Part shown: in pieces, positions 26,042 through 36,762 of the stretch
How the letters are laid out: each line of letters begins with the position of its first letter
Numbering within the stretch: the stretch's first letter is position 1
Assembly: GCA_001298545.1 (NCBI GenBank)
Contig: LJCX01000032.1
Location: 248,001-312,000, forward strand
Direction: 5' to 3'
Length of the DNA stretch: 64,000 nt
From: Actinobacteria bacterium OV320
Lineage (GTDB): Bacteria > Actinomycetota > Actinomycetes > Streptomycetales > Streptomycetaceae
Notes under the pieces: generated by a model
What the model saw: the letters and a program-made list of their open reading frames with translations, nothing else
What the model was told of the DNA's origin: nothing
The model's database searches: none
Program-made: the position numbers and the translations under genes

Positions 26042-28677
26042 GCCGCCTTCGCTCCCTTCACGTCCTCGGGCTGGTCGTAGGTGACCACCAGCTCTGCGTG
26101 CTCGGCGTCGACGCGGACCGTCGCACCGTCCTGGACGTCTCCGCGCAGCAGGGCGCGCCCGACCAGCGTCTCGACCTCGTGCGAGATGTAACGCCGCAGC
26201 GGCCGGGCCCCGTACACCGGGTCATAGCCCTGATGGGCGATCAACTCACGTGCGGCATCAGTGAGTTCGACGGTGATGCGGCGTTCGGCGAGGCGGCGGC
26301 GCAGTTCGTCGAACTGCAGCTCCACGATCCGCTCGATCTGCCGCTCGCCGAGCGGCTTGAACAGCACGATGTCGTCGACGCGGTTGAGGAACTCCGGGCG
26401 GAAGTGTCCGCGCAGTTCGCCCATCACCAGGGCGCGGGCGTCCGGTTTGATCTCGCCCTCGGCGGTGGCGCCGTCGAGGAGGTGCTCGGAGCCGATGTTG
26501 GACGTCATGATGATCACGGTGTTGCGGAAGTCGACCGTGCGGCCCTGAGCGTCGGTGATGCGGCCGTCGTCGAGGATCTGCAGCAGGGTGTTGAAGACAT
26601 CGGTGTGCGCCTTCTCGACCTCGTCGAACAGCACAACGGAGTACGGCTTGCGGCGTACGGCCTCGGTGAGCTGGCCGCCTTCCTCGTAGCCGACGTATCC
26701 GGGCGGTGCTCCCATGAGCCGGCTGACGGTGTGCCGCTCCTGATACTCGCTCATGTCGAGGCGGACCATGTTGTCCTCGGAGTCGAACAGGGACCGGGCG
26801 AGGGTCTTGGCCAGCTCGGTCTTTCCCACACCGGTGGGGCCGAGGAAGATGAACGACCCGATGGGCCGGCGCGGGTCGCGGATGCCGGAACGGGCCCGGA
26901 TCACGGCGTCGGCCACCAGCTTGACCGCCTCGTCCTGGCCGATGACGCGCTCGCGCAGGATCTCGTCGAGGCGCAACAGCTTCTCGCGTTCGCCCTCCTG
27001 GAGGCGGCTGACGGGGATGCCGGTCCAGGCGGCGACGATCTCGGCGATCTCCTCCTCGGTGACGACCTCCCGCAGCAGCCGGTTCTGGCCCTGCCTGGCG
27101 GTCAGTTGCTCCTCCTCGGCGGCCAGCCGGCGCTCGAGGTCCTGGAGGCGGCCGTAGCGGAGTTCGGCGGCGCGGTTGAGGTCGTAGGCGCGCTCGGCCT
27201 CCTCCGCCTCGTGCCGTACCTGCTCCAGTTCCTGCCGCAACTCCTGCACGCGGCGAATGCCCTGTCGTTCCGCCTCCCACTGGGCGTGCTTGGCGTCGGC
27301 CTCGGCGCGCAGGTCGGCCAGTTCCTTGCGCAGTTCCTCGAGGCGGGTCTCGCTGGCGGGGTCGGTCTCCTTGGACAGGGCGGCTTCCTCGATCTCCAGG
27401 CGGGTGACGCGGCGGGTGATCTCGTCGAGTTCGGCGGGCATGGAGTCGATCTCGGTACGCAGCCGGGCGCACGCCTCGTCCACGAGGTCGATGGCCTTGT
27501 CGGGCAGGAACCGGTCGGTGATGTAGCGGTGGGACAGCGTCGCCGCCGCGACCAGCGAGGTGTCCTGGATCTTGACGCCGTGGAAGACCTCCAGGCGTTC
27601 ACGCAGTCCGCGCAGGATGGAGATGGTGTCCTCCACGCTGGGCTCGTCGACCAGGACCTGCTGGAAGCGGCGTTCGAGGGCGGCGTCCTTCTCGATGTGC
27701 TTGCGGTACTCGTCGAGGGTGGTCGCGCCGATCATGTGCAGTTCGCCGCGGGCGAGCATCGGCTTGAGCATGTTGCCCGCGTCCATGGCGCCCTCGGCGG
27801 CCCCCGCGCCTACGACGGTGTGCAGTTCGTCGACGAAGAGCAGGATGCCCCCCTGGGCGGCCTTGACCTCGCTGAGCACCGCCTTGAGGCGCTCCTCGAA
27901 CTCGCCCCGGTACTTGGCGCCGGCGACCAGAGAGCCCATGTCGAGGGCGAACACGATCTTGTCGCGGAGCCCTTCGGGAACGTCACCGCGCACGATGCGC
28001 TGGGCCAGACCCTCCACGATGGCGGTCTTGCCGACGCCGGGGTCGCCGATCAGGACGGGGTTGTTCTTGCTCTTGCGGCTGAGGATCTGGGTGACACGGC
28101 GGATCTCGGCGTCCCGGCCGATGACGGGGTCGAGCCGCCCGGACCTGGCCTCGGCGACCAGGTCGCGGCCGTACTTCTCCAGGGCCTCGTAGGCCACCTC
28201 GGGGTTGGCGGAGGTCACCCGCTGGTTGCCGCGGACCTGGGTGAGCGCGCCGAGGAAGGACTCCCGGGTCACGCCGTGCTCCTTCAGCAGGCGCCCGGCG
28301 GCGGTCGCCGAGCCTTCCTCGGTCAGGGCCAGCAGCAGGTGTTCCACGGACACGTACTCGTCCTTGAGACGTTTGGCCTCCCGCTCGGCCGCGTCCAGCA
28401 GCCGGGCCAGGCGCTGGGTGACGAAGACCTGGCCCGGCGCCGCGCCCGGGCCGGTCACCTTGGGCCGGCGGGAGAGCTCCTCGCGTACGGCCGCACGCAA
28501 CTCCTCGGGCTTGGTGCCCGACTGCTGGAGCAGCCGCGGGATCAGGCCCTCCTCCTGGTCGACAAGGGCAAGCAGCAGATGCTCGCCGTCGACCTCGGTG
28601 TGGCCCAGGCGGCCGGCGGCGCCCTGGGCCTCCTGCAGGGCTTCCTGGGACTTCTGGGTCAGGCGGTTCATGTCCAT
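26038..28677 (-). CDS. clpB: ClpB-type AAA+ disaggregase
   Basis: 879 residues, normal ClpB length. Clp_N repeats occupy ~1-145 (LTQKSQEALQEAQGAAGRLG). The first nucleotide-binding domain has Walker A GDPGVGKT and Walker B LFVDELHT. The coiled-coil middle domain runs ~400-530. The second AAA+ domain has GPTGVGKTE, LLFDEVEKAH-like FDEVEKAH and a ClpB C-terminal D2-small domain. It extracts proteins from aggregates together with DnaK. It overlaps cbpM at its 5' end by 10 bases and the thioredoxin gene at its 3' end by 4. Confidence 0.97.
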   Translation of the reverse strand: MDMNRLTQKSQEALQEAQGAAGRLGHTEVDGEHLLLALVDQEEGLIPRLLQQSGTKPEELRAAVREELSRRPKVTGPGAAPGQVFVTQRLARLLDAAEREAKRLKDEYVSVEHLLLALTEEGSATAAGRLLKEHGVTRESFLGALTQVRGNQRVTSANPEVAYEALEKYGRDLVAEARSGRLDPVIGRDAEIRRVTQILSRKSKNNPVLIGDPGVGKTAIVEGLAQRIVRGDVPEGLRDKIVFALDMGSLVAGAKYRGEFEERLKAVLSEVKAAQGGILLFVDELHTVVGAGAAEGAMDAGNMLKPMLARGELHMIGATTLDEYRKHIEKDAALERRFQQVLVDEPSVEDTISILRGLRERLEVFHGVKIQDTSLVAAATLSHRYITDRFLPDKAIDLVDEACARLRTEIDSMPAELDEITRRVTRLEIEEAALSKETDPASETRLEELRKELADLRAEADAKHAQWEAERQGIRRVQELRQELEQVRHEAEEAERAYDLNRAAELRYGRLQDLERRLAAEEEQLTARQGQNRLLREVVTEEEIAEIVAAWTGIPVSRLQEGEREKLLRLDEILRERVIGQDEAVKLVADAVIRARSGIRDPRRPIGSFIFLGPTGVGKTELAKTLARSLFDSEDNMVRLDMSEYQERHTVSRLMGAPPGYVGYEEGGQLTEAVRRKPYSVVLFDEVEKAHTDVFNTLLQILDDGRITDAQGRTVDFRNTVIIMTSNIGSEHLLDGATAEGEIKPDARALVMGELRGHFRPEFLNRVDDIVLFKPLGERQIERIVELQFDELRRRLAERRITVELTDAARELIAHQGYDPVYGARPLRRYISHEVETLVGRALLRGDVQDGATVRVDAEHAELVVTYDQPEDVKGAKAA

Positions 28678-29036
28678 GGTGGTAGATCACTCCTCATGCC
28701 TGCACGCCGCAGCGCGGCTTCGAGCAGGCTGATGCGGTCGAGCAGGTCGAGCACCAGACCGACGGATGCGTAGTTCAGGCACAGCCCGGTGCGCAACCGC
28801 TGAACGCGGGCCAGGGCGGCCGGGGCCGTGGGGTCGAACACCAGCCGCCCGGAGGCGTCACGGCCGGCGTCCACCAGTCCGAGGGCGACGAACCGACGGA
28901 TCAGGTCGGGATGGAGGCCTGAGCGGCGGGCCACGGTCTCCAGGGAGAGCTTGGGCACGGCCACGATCGCGTACTGCACGCGCACGTCGGTCGTGCGGGC
29001 ATGGGACGGACGGGCCTCGGCCGGTCGATCGCTCAT
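28668..29036 (-). CDS. cbpM: CbpM/MerR-like chaperone modulator
   Basis: 122 residues from ATG 29036. A MerR-like helix-turn-helix (LSLETVARRSGLHPDLIRRF, VALGLVDAGRD) is followed by a helical end (VGLVLDLLDRISLLEAALRR). This size and context, directly after a zinc-less DnaJ, indicate a CbpM-type modulator that binds the J domain; HspR-like repressor activity is the alternative. The stop of cbpA overlaps its start as TGATG. Confidence 0.85.
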   Translation of the reverse strand: MSDRPAEARPSHARTTDVRVQYAIVAVPKLSLETVARRSGLHPDLIRRFVALGLVDAGRDASGRLVFDPTAPAALARVQRLRTGLCLNYASVGLVLDLLDRISLLEAALRRAGMRSDLPPWT

Positions 29037-29977
29037 CAGGTCCTCCTGGGGTCGAACGAGGAGACAGCGGCAAGTTCCTCCAGCAACTCGCGCTCCCGGT
29101 CGCTCAACCGGGGCGGCACCATGATCCGCAGCTCCGCGTACAGGTCTCCGTTCGCGCCGCGCGGGCCCGGCATGCCCTCGCCGCGCAACCGCAGCCGCCG
29201 TCCGCTGGAGGATCCGGCGGGCACGGTCACCTTCGCCGTGGAACCGCTCGGCGTGGGCACCGGCACGGTCGCGCCCAGCGCTGCCTCCCACGGAGTGACC
29301 GGAAGCGTCACGTGGACGTCGCGGCCGTCGAGGCGGAACACGGGGTGTGGCTGGATCCGCACCCTCAGGAACAGGTCCCCGGCGGGAGCGTCGTCGCCGC
29401 TCCCGCGCCCGCCTTCCCCGGCCAGCCGGATGCGCTGCCCGTCGGTGGTGCCGGGCGGCACGTCGACCTGGTAACGCCGCTGCCCGGCGGGCCCGGCGAG
29501 GGTGACCGTACGGCGGCCGCCCCGATAGGCCTCCTCGACGGTGAGCGGCAGTTCGGCCTCCTGGTCGGCGCCGGGCACGCGCATACGCCCGGCGCCGCCG
29601 AACAGTGAGCCGAACAGATCCTCGACGTCGACCCCCTCGCCCTCGAAGCCCGACGTGGAGTACCGCGCCCGGGGGCCGCCGCCGGTGGCCCACCGGAAGC
29701 CGCTGCCGGCTCCGGCTCCGGCACCGGCGCCGACCCGCTCCTCCCAGTCCTCCGGGACCTTCCGGAAGTCCTCGCCGAAGCGGTCGTAGCGGGCTCGCTG
29801 CTCCGGATCGGACAGGACGCTGAAGGCCTCGTTGATCTCCTTGAACCGCTCCTCCGCCTGGGGGTCCTTGTTGACGTCGGGGTGGTACCTGCGGGCCAGG
29901 GTGCGGTAGGCCCGCTGGATCTCGTCGCGGTCGGCGGTGCGCGGAACGCCGAGTACCTCGTAGAAGTCGCGTGCCAT
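29036..29977 (-). CDS. cbpA: CbpA-type DnaJ co-chaperone
   Basis: 313 residues. N-terminal J domain (DFYEVLGVPRTADRDEIQRA) with HPD at 32-34, a Gly-rich linker (~80-105) and two C-terminal substrate-binding domains (VEEAYRGGRRTVTLAGPAG; LPVTPWEAALGATVPVPTPS). The CxxCxGxG zinc repeats of DnaJ are absent, which defines the CbpA type. It stimulates DnaK ATPase and is coupled to cbpM and, with a 6-bp gap, to grpE. Confidence 0.95.
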   Translation of the reverse strand: MARDFYEVLGVPRTADRDEIQRAYRTLARRYHPDVNKDPQAEERFKEINEAFSVLSDPEQRARYDRFGEDFRKVPEDWEERVGAGAGAGAGSGFRWATGGGPRARYSTSGFEGEGVDVEDLFGSLFGGAGRMRVPGADQEAELPLTVEEAYRGGRRTVTLAGPAGQRRYQVDVPPGTTDGQRIRLAGEGGRGSGDDAPAGDLFLRVRIQPHPVFRLDGRDVHVTLPVTPWEAALGATVPVPTPSGSTAKVTVPAGSSSGRRLRLRGEGMPGPRGANGDLYAELRIMVPPRLSDRERELLEELAAVSSFDPRRT

Positions 29978-29983
29978 GGACGG

Positions 29984-30568
29984 TCACTCCCGCTTGGCGA
30001 CGGTCACGGCGGCAGGCCGCAGCTGCCGCTCGGCCTCCCCGTAACCGGGTCGCAGCACCTGGACCACGGTGTTCGGATCGGCGTCGGGGTCCTGGACCAC
30101 GCCGACCACCTCGTGCCGGGCCGGGTCGAACGGCACGCCACTTTCTGCGTGGCGCGGGTAACCCAGCCGCTCCAGGACGTTCACGGCCTGGTCACGCACG
30201 GCCCGAACGCCTTCGACGATCGCACCGGGGTCGGCGGTCGCGTGGCTCAGGGCGAGTTCCAGGTTGTCGATGACGGGCAGGAAGGCCGCAGCCGTACGGG
30301 CGCGTTCGGCAGCGACCTCCCGCTCCAGCTCCCTGACATGGCGTTTGCGCAGGTTGTCGAGGTCGGCCAGGGCGCGGCGCCAGCGGTCCTCGGCCTCTCG
30401 CAGCGCGGCCGCGTAGTCGTCGTCAGGTACGGCGGTGCCGTTGGCGGCGTCGGGCCCCGGCTCGGCCTGTTCGGCCGGCGGTCCAGGCTGCGTCAGGTCT
30501 CCGCGCGGCGGCTGTACGGCGCCTTCCGGCGGCGGGTCGGGCTCTCGGCCCTGGGGTGCGATAGGCAT
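29984..30568 (-). CDS. grpE: GrpE nucleotide exchange factor
   Basis: 194 residues. A disordered acidic/proline N-terminus is followed by a long helix (AEDRWRRALADLDNLRKRHV) and the C-terminal beta domain (GVPFDPARHEVVGVVQDPDA; VVQVLRPGYGEAERQLRPA). The RPGY and PAxVxV ending is the GrpE signature. It lies 10 bp after dnaK. The protein is shorter and more divergent than the main Streptomyces GrpE, fitting a second, accessory set. Confidence 0.93.
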   Translation of the reverse strand: MPIAPQGREPDPPPEGAVQPPRGDLTQPGPPAEQAEPGPDAANGTAVPDDDYAAALREAEDRWRRALADLDNLRKRHVRELEREVAAERARTAAAFLPVIDNLELALSHATADPGAIVEGVRAVRDQAVNVLERLGYPRHAESGVPFDPARHEVVGVVQDPDADPNTVVQVLRPGYGEAERQLRPAAVTVAKRE

Positions 30569-30578
30569 GGCGCGCGCC

Positions 30579-32492
<1,914 letters not shown>

Positions 32493-32559
32493 GAGGAACT
32501 CCTTCCGCACCGGGCGGCTCCGTTCGCCCTCGGAGTCGCGCCCGGTCTTCCGCACTCGC

Positions 32560-33075
32560 TCAGGTGATGGTGGGACCGCTCCGCGGGCGGCTGCTCTTCC
32601 AGGCACCGCTACTGCCGCTGGGCAGCTGGGCCAGCAGTTGCACCGCGTGCTCGGCGACCGCGTCGTCGGCGACGACGTCGTACCGGCTGGGCTGCATGAA
32701 GCTCACCGAGGCGAAGTCCCGGCGGCCACGCTGGGCCGCGTGCGCCAGCAGACCGAGCAGGGCGCCGACGAGCGCTCCGAAAACCAGCCCGTACAAGGCG
32801 AGGAGCAGTCCCGAGACGACCGGGTCCAGCCAGTTCAGCAGCCCGAAGATCCACCCGATCAGTGCGCCGGGCAGGGCGCCGCTCGCCGCGCCGTGCAGGG
32901 CGGCCCAGCCGAGGCCCATGCGCCCGGTCACCTGTTCGACCAGGCGTACGTCCTGCCCGACGATGGCCACCCTCTCGACGGGAAAACCCCGATCGGCAAG
33001 GTGGTCGACGGCGCGTTCCGCCTCCTGGTAGGTCTCGTACGAGGCGATGGTCCTGCGGGCAGCCTGCTCGTTCAT
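32560..33075 (-). CDS. YflT/general stress protein 17M-like membrane protein
   Basis: 171 residues from ATG 33075 with GGAAGGA upstream. The N-terminal ~50 residues (IASYETYQEAERAVDHLADR, GFPVERVAIVGQDVRLVEQV) match the 17M/YflT domain. Then there are glycine- and leucine-rich transmembrane segments (LGWAALHGAASGALPGALIG; LYGLVFGALVGALLGLLAH). It is the first gene of the chaperone operon, 67 bp before dnaK, and is likely induced with it. Confidence 0.88.
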   Translation of the reverse strand: MNEQAARRTIASYETYQEAERAVDHLADRGFPVERVAIVGQDVRLVEQVTGRMGLGWAALHGAASGALPGALIGWIFGLLNWLDPVVSGLLLALYGLVFGALVGALLGLLAHAAQRGRRDFASVSFMQPSRYDVVADDAVAEHAVQLLAQLPSGSSGAWKSSRPRSGPTIT

Positions 33076-33122
33076 CAGCCAGTCCTTCCTGCCACGGCCA
33101 CCGGTGCGACCGGCGATCCCTG

Positions 33123-33146
33123 ACAAACCCAGACACAAACCCAGAC
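33123..33146 (-). promoter_or_regulatory. 12-bp tandem repeat upstream of the chaperone operon
   Basis: ACAAACCCAGAC occurs twice in direct contact about 50-70 bp before the first ATG of the operon. No HAIR or CIRCE element was found in the same region or before dnaK, so this repeat is the best visible candidate for an activator or repressor site. Confidence 0.4.
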
Positions 33147-33334
33147 TGGCAAGAGAGCGGCGCGCTCCGCCTGCACCCGGCAGGTCAGAAATCGGCGGAG
33201 GCGGTCGGTCCACGGGAGCAAGGCGCAAAGCCGGACAAGACGGTTTTTTATGCCTAGGCTGGGTGCACAGGGCTCGTCCACGCGTGGATCCACGACTCGC
33301 TCGCCTCCGATGAGCCGGAGGAGAACGGAGTGAT

Positions 33335-35095
33335 ATGGCCCGTCAACCGTCACAGAGACCGTCCGCTCACCTCTCCGACCAGGCAGTGACCCGCCGCCCG
33401 AGCGACACCGCGGGCACCGAACGGCCCGATTCCCGTCCGCTCGCGGCGCTGGACCCACACGGGCTGCTGGTGCTGTCCCACGCCCTGTTCACCTGCGCGG
33501 AGCAGAGCGAGATCGTGCGGTTGGCCATGGGGCACGTCAGTGCCCTGGGTCCCTACCGCGCCGAGGCCGGATACCTCGCCACGGGCGACGGTCTGTTCCG
33601 CGTCCCCGGCAGCAATGCGGGAGCGCCAACGGTCGACGACGCACGGATGAAGGAGCTGGACGAGACTGACGGCTCCGTATTCCTTCCGGAGCGATCCTGG
33701 AACTGGGCGTTCGGTCTGCGCGGCGCCGGCGGCTTGCTCGGCTACATCGTGATCTCCTCCCACTCCGGGCCCGACGAGCAGGGGCGCTTCCTCCTCTCGA
33801 CCCTCGTGGAGCTCACATCGGCGGCCCTGGCGCTGGTGGCCTCGCGCGCCGCGTACCACCGCAACACCGGTGAACTGAGCCGGCTCGGCACCGAACGGGA
33901 CACAGCGCTGCGGAAGTTGGACACCATGCGGTCCAAACTGCACCTGCAGAAGACCGTGCACGAGGCCCTGGCCCGTGTCGCCGCCCAGGGCGGCGGCGAG
34001 GACGCCATCACTCAGGCGCTGTACGAACTCACCGGGCTGTCGGCGCTCATCGAGGACCGGTTCGGCAACCTGAGGTCCTGGGCCGGCCCCGATCAGCCCG
34101 ACCCCTATCCCGTGCGGTCAGTGGCCCACCAGGAAGGGATGCTGCGACAGGTCGCGCGCGAGGCGGGCCCGGTCAGAGTCAAGGACCGGCTGATCACCCT
34201 CGCCCGCCCACGCGGCGAACTCCTCGGCGTACTCGCCCTCGAGGACCCCGAGGCGACCGCCGACGAGCAGACCATGTTCGCCTTGGATCACGCCCAGCGG
34301 TCGCTCGCCCAGGAGCTCATGCATATGCGCGAACTCACCGAGGTCGAACTGCGGCTGCGCCGCCAGCTGATCGACGACCTGTTGGAGGGTACTGACGAGA
34401 CGAACGCCTACGCCCGGGCCGAAGCCATCGGCCACGACCTGCAACGCACCCATTACGTGGTCGTGGTGCACTGGCCGGGCAACACCCCTGACGATTCCTT
34501 CACCCGTGCCGTCGAGCGAGCGACGGCCACCACGGCAACCCGCCCGCTGATCACCCGTCGCGGCGACCGGGTAGTGCTGCTGACCGAAGCAAGGCCCGAC
34601 GACGACGCCGTGCACGCGGCGCTGGCCCATGAACTGGTGAAGCCCAACGGAGCGATCGGGGTGAGCACCCGCTGCGACTCCCCGGACGGCGTTCCCCGCT
34701 GCTACCAGGAGGCACTGCGCGCCCTGGATGTGCGGCAGAACTCCCGCCAGCCCAGCGGGACGACGTTCTTCGACGACCTCGGGCTGTACCGGATCCTGGG
34801 GCCCGGCAATGATCTCCAGGAGCTCGAAGGCTTCGTGCGAGAGTGGCTCGGCCAGCTGATCGACTACGACGCAGGGCACGACACGGAACTGGTTGAAACG
34901 CTCTCGCGCTACTTCGACTGCGGAGGCAACTACGACGATACGGCCGCCGCCCTGACGGTCCACCGCAGCACCCTGCGCTACCGGCTGCAGCGCATCCGTG
35001 AGATCAGCGACCACGACCTGGCGGATGTGGACACCCGGCTCAATCTGCAGGTGGCAACCCGCGTCTGGAAGATCATCCTGCGTGGGCGGCGCTGA
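33335..35095 (+). CDS. PucR/CdaR-type transcriptional regulator
   Basis: 586 residues, with GGAGGAG before the ATG. A sensor-like N-terminus with two GAF-like regions (about 50-175 and 205-330) is followed by a coiled-coil (RELTEVELRLRRQLIDDLLE). The C-terminal PucR helix-turn-helix is NYDDTAAALTVHRSTLRYRL then QRIREISDHDLADVDTRLNL. It is divergent from the chaperone operon and could control it or nearby genes; the signal is unknown. Confidence 0.9.
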   Translation: MARQPSQRPSAHLSDQAVTRRPSDTAGTERPDSRPLAALDPHGLLVLSHALFTCAEQSEIVRLAMGHVSALGPYRAEAGYLATGDGLFRVPGSNAGAPTVDDARMKELDETDGSVFLPERSWNWAFGLRGAGGLLGYIVISSHSGPDEQGRFLLSTLVELTSAALALVASRAAYHRNTGELSRLGTERDTALRKLDTMRSKLHLQKTVHEALARVAAQGGGEDAITQALYELTGLSALIEDRFGNLRSWAGPDQPDPYPVRSVAHQEGMLRQVAREAGPVRVKDRLITLARPRGELLGVLALEDPEATADEQTMFALDHAQRSLAQELMHMRELTEVELRLRRQLIDDLLEGTDETNAYARAEAIGHDLQRTHYVVVVHWPGNTPDDSFTRAVERATATTATRPLITRRGDRVVLLTEARPDDDAVHAALAHELVKPNGAIGVSTRCDSPDGVPRCYQEALRALDVRQNSRQPSGTTFFDDLGLYRILGPGNDLQELEGFVREWLGQLIDYDAGHDTELVETLSRYFDCGGNYDDTAAALTVHRSTLRYRLQRIREISDHDLADVDTRLNLQVATRVWKIILRGRR

Positions 35096-35170
35096 CGGCA
35101 CCCCATCGGGGCGGGGCTGGATAGGCCCAGTCTGCTGGGGATGTGGATGTATGGCGTGCTCGGCGCTTGG

Positions 35171-35191
35171 CGCCGCATGGGCGATGCGGCG
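35171..35191 (-). terminator. hairpin after the FAD monooxygenase
   Basis: CGCCGCAT and ATGCGGCG form a perfect 8-bp stem with a 5-base loop, 5 bp past the monooxygenase stop. A second small stem (CGGCGC..GCGCCG type, 35161-35175) overlaps its base. The site lies between converging genes. Confidence 0.6.
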
Positions 35192-35195
35192 TGTT

Positions 35196-36716
35196 CTAGA
35201 CGACGGCGGTGCCGAACCACCGGGCGGCGGCGAGCTCGAAACCTGCGTGATCGGGATCGAGGCCGTCTGCCCAGGCGATGACGCCGTCGGGGCGGACGAG
35301 AAGGGCGCCGCAGCCCAGTTCGTTCATGGCCGGTTTTGATACGTGCCGGATCAGGTCCTCGCGGCCGGCTGTCGCACCGGCGAGCCGTTGGTCGGTGGTG
35401 AGGTCAAGGGCGATGCCGCGCCCGTCCTGCATGAAGTCGCTGAGCCATGTTCCGTCCGTGAAACGGAATTCGGGGGCGTTGCGGCCGACCAGGGGGTGTG
35501 TGCTGCCGAAGTCATAGCGGTGGGAGGCACCCGACGTCCGGCTGTAGACGTAGGTCGTTCCGTCACGGGTTCCCAGCAGGTCGCGGACCAGGGCCTGAAT
35601 GGCCTGGGCGTGCGGGTCCGGCTTCATGACCGCGCTTTGGGCGCGCGTCCAGTCGAGGATGTGGGCACCGATCGGATGGCGTTCTTGCGTGTAGGAGTCG
35701 AGCAGTCCGTCGTGGGCGTATCCGTGAACGGTCGCCGCGAGCTTCCATCCCAGATTGATGGCGTCACCGATACCGGTGTTGAGTCCCTGCGCGCCGAGAG
35801 GCGAGTGGATGTGTGCAGCGTCTCCGGCCAGCAGGACACGCCCCTGGCGGTAGGAGGTGGTCTGCATCGCCCGGTCGGTGAAGGTGGAGACGAACTGGAC
35901 GTCGCGAAGGGTGACATCGGTGCCGGACACGCGGCGCAGCACCGTCTGCAGGTGCTCAAGGGGCGGTTGCTGTGAGCGGTCGAAGGTGCCGCCGTCGCAG
36001 TCCAGCATGCCGATGTGCCCAGGCGTGGGCATCTGTAGGTACATGCCGGTCGGCGTCAGGGTGAACCCGGGCTTCAGCTTGTCGGGGTCGGCGACGGTGG
36101 CGAGCATGGTGTAGCCCGTGAACAGCGGTTGAGTGCCGGTGAACTCGAAGCCCGCAAGGCCACGCACCGTGCTGCGTCCCCCGTCGCAGCCGACAAGCCA
36201 GCGCGCCGCGTACTCGTCCTCCCCAGCCTGCACAAGGACGCCCTCCGCATCCTGTCGCAGGCCCGTGACCTGCCTTCCCCGGCGAATTTCCACCCCGACC
36301 TCGGCTGCCCGCCCGGCCAGAACCGTCTCGACCGCTTCGAGACTGGTCATCACGCCCTCCAGCACGGGGCTGGGAAGCCGGTACGGCAGGGCGTCGGAGT
36401 CGATGTCGGCCGGGTTGAGCATCATGCCGGCGAAGTGGCTCACGCTCCGCGGCGCCGGCGCCACCTGCGCCTCAGTGTCTCCACTGCCATAGCTGTGGGC
36501 GCCGGACGCGCTCAGCAGCGGCTGCAGCATCCCGCGGCGGAGGAACACCTCGACCGACGCGGCGGACAGGCCCCGCATTCCGAGCGGAAGCGCCTTCCAG
36601 GGGGTGCCGGTCTCCGGTTCCTTCTCCAGGACCAGCACGTCGCAGCCCGCGAGCCCGAGCTCACAGGCCAGGAGCAGTCCGACGGGGCCTGCGCCCGCGA
36701 TCACTACGTCATGCAC
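35196..36716 (-). CDS. FAD-dependent aromatic monooxygenase (class A flavoprotein hydroxylase)
   Basis: 506 residues from GTG 36716 with GAAGGGA 8 bases upstream. N-terminal FAD fingerprint VVIAGAGPVGLLLACELGLA, DG motif VGCDGGRSTVR, and GD motif LLAGDAAHIHSPLGAQGLNT. A thioredoxin-like C-terminal domain (DLTTDQRLAGATAGREDL) is present, as in phenol-hydroxylase or rifampicin-monooxygenase-like enzymes. It uses NAD(P)H and O2 to hydroxylate an aromatic ring. It lies 46 bp after the GDSL esterase in one operon. Antibiotic modification is possible but unproved. Confidence 0.9.
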   Translation of the reverse strand: MHDVVIAGAGPVGLLLACELGLAGCDVLVLEKEPETGTPWKALPLGMRGLSAASVEVFLRRGMLQPLLSASGAHSYGSGDTEAQVAPAPRSVSHFAGMMLNPADIDSDALPYRLPSPVLEGVMTSLEAVETVLAGRAAEVGVEIRRGRQVTGLRQDAEGVLVQAGEDEYAARWLVGCDGGRSTVRGLAGFEFTGTQPLFTGYTMLATVADPDKLKPGFTLTPTGMYLQMPTPGHIGMLDCDGGTFDRSQQPPLEHLQTVLRRVSGTDVTLRDVQFVSTFTDRAMQTTSYRQGRVLLAGDAAHIHSPLGAQGLNTGIGDAINLGWKLAATVHGYAHDGLLDSYTQERHPIGAHILDWTRAQSAVMKPDPHAQAIQALVRDLLGTRDGTTYVYSRTSGASHRYDFGSTHPLVGRNAPEFRFTDGTWLSDFMQDGRGIALDLTTDQRLAGATAGREDLIRHVSKPAMNELGCGALLVRPDGVIAWADGLDPDHAGFELAAARWFGTAVV

Positions 36717-36762
36717 AAGATTTTCCCTTCATCTCAAACGATCAACGATGCGTGAGTGGACG

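Noticed and set aside
23267..26080. Plus-strand frame of ~930 codons opposite the reductase and thioredoxin
   Set aside because: Shadow of high-GC third positions; the minus strand holds clear domains.
26098..28773. Long open frame on the plus strand opposite clpB (about 890 codons)
   Set aside because: It mirrors clpB codon bias, is Val/Gly/Leu-rich without motifs, and clpB on the other strand is unmistakable.
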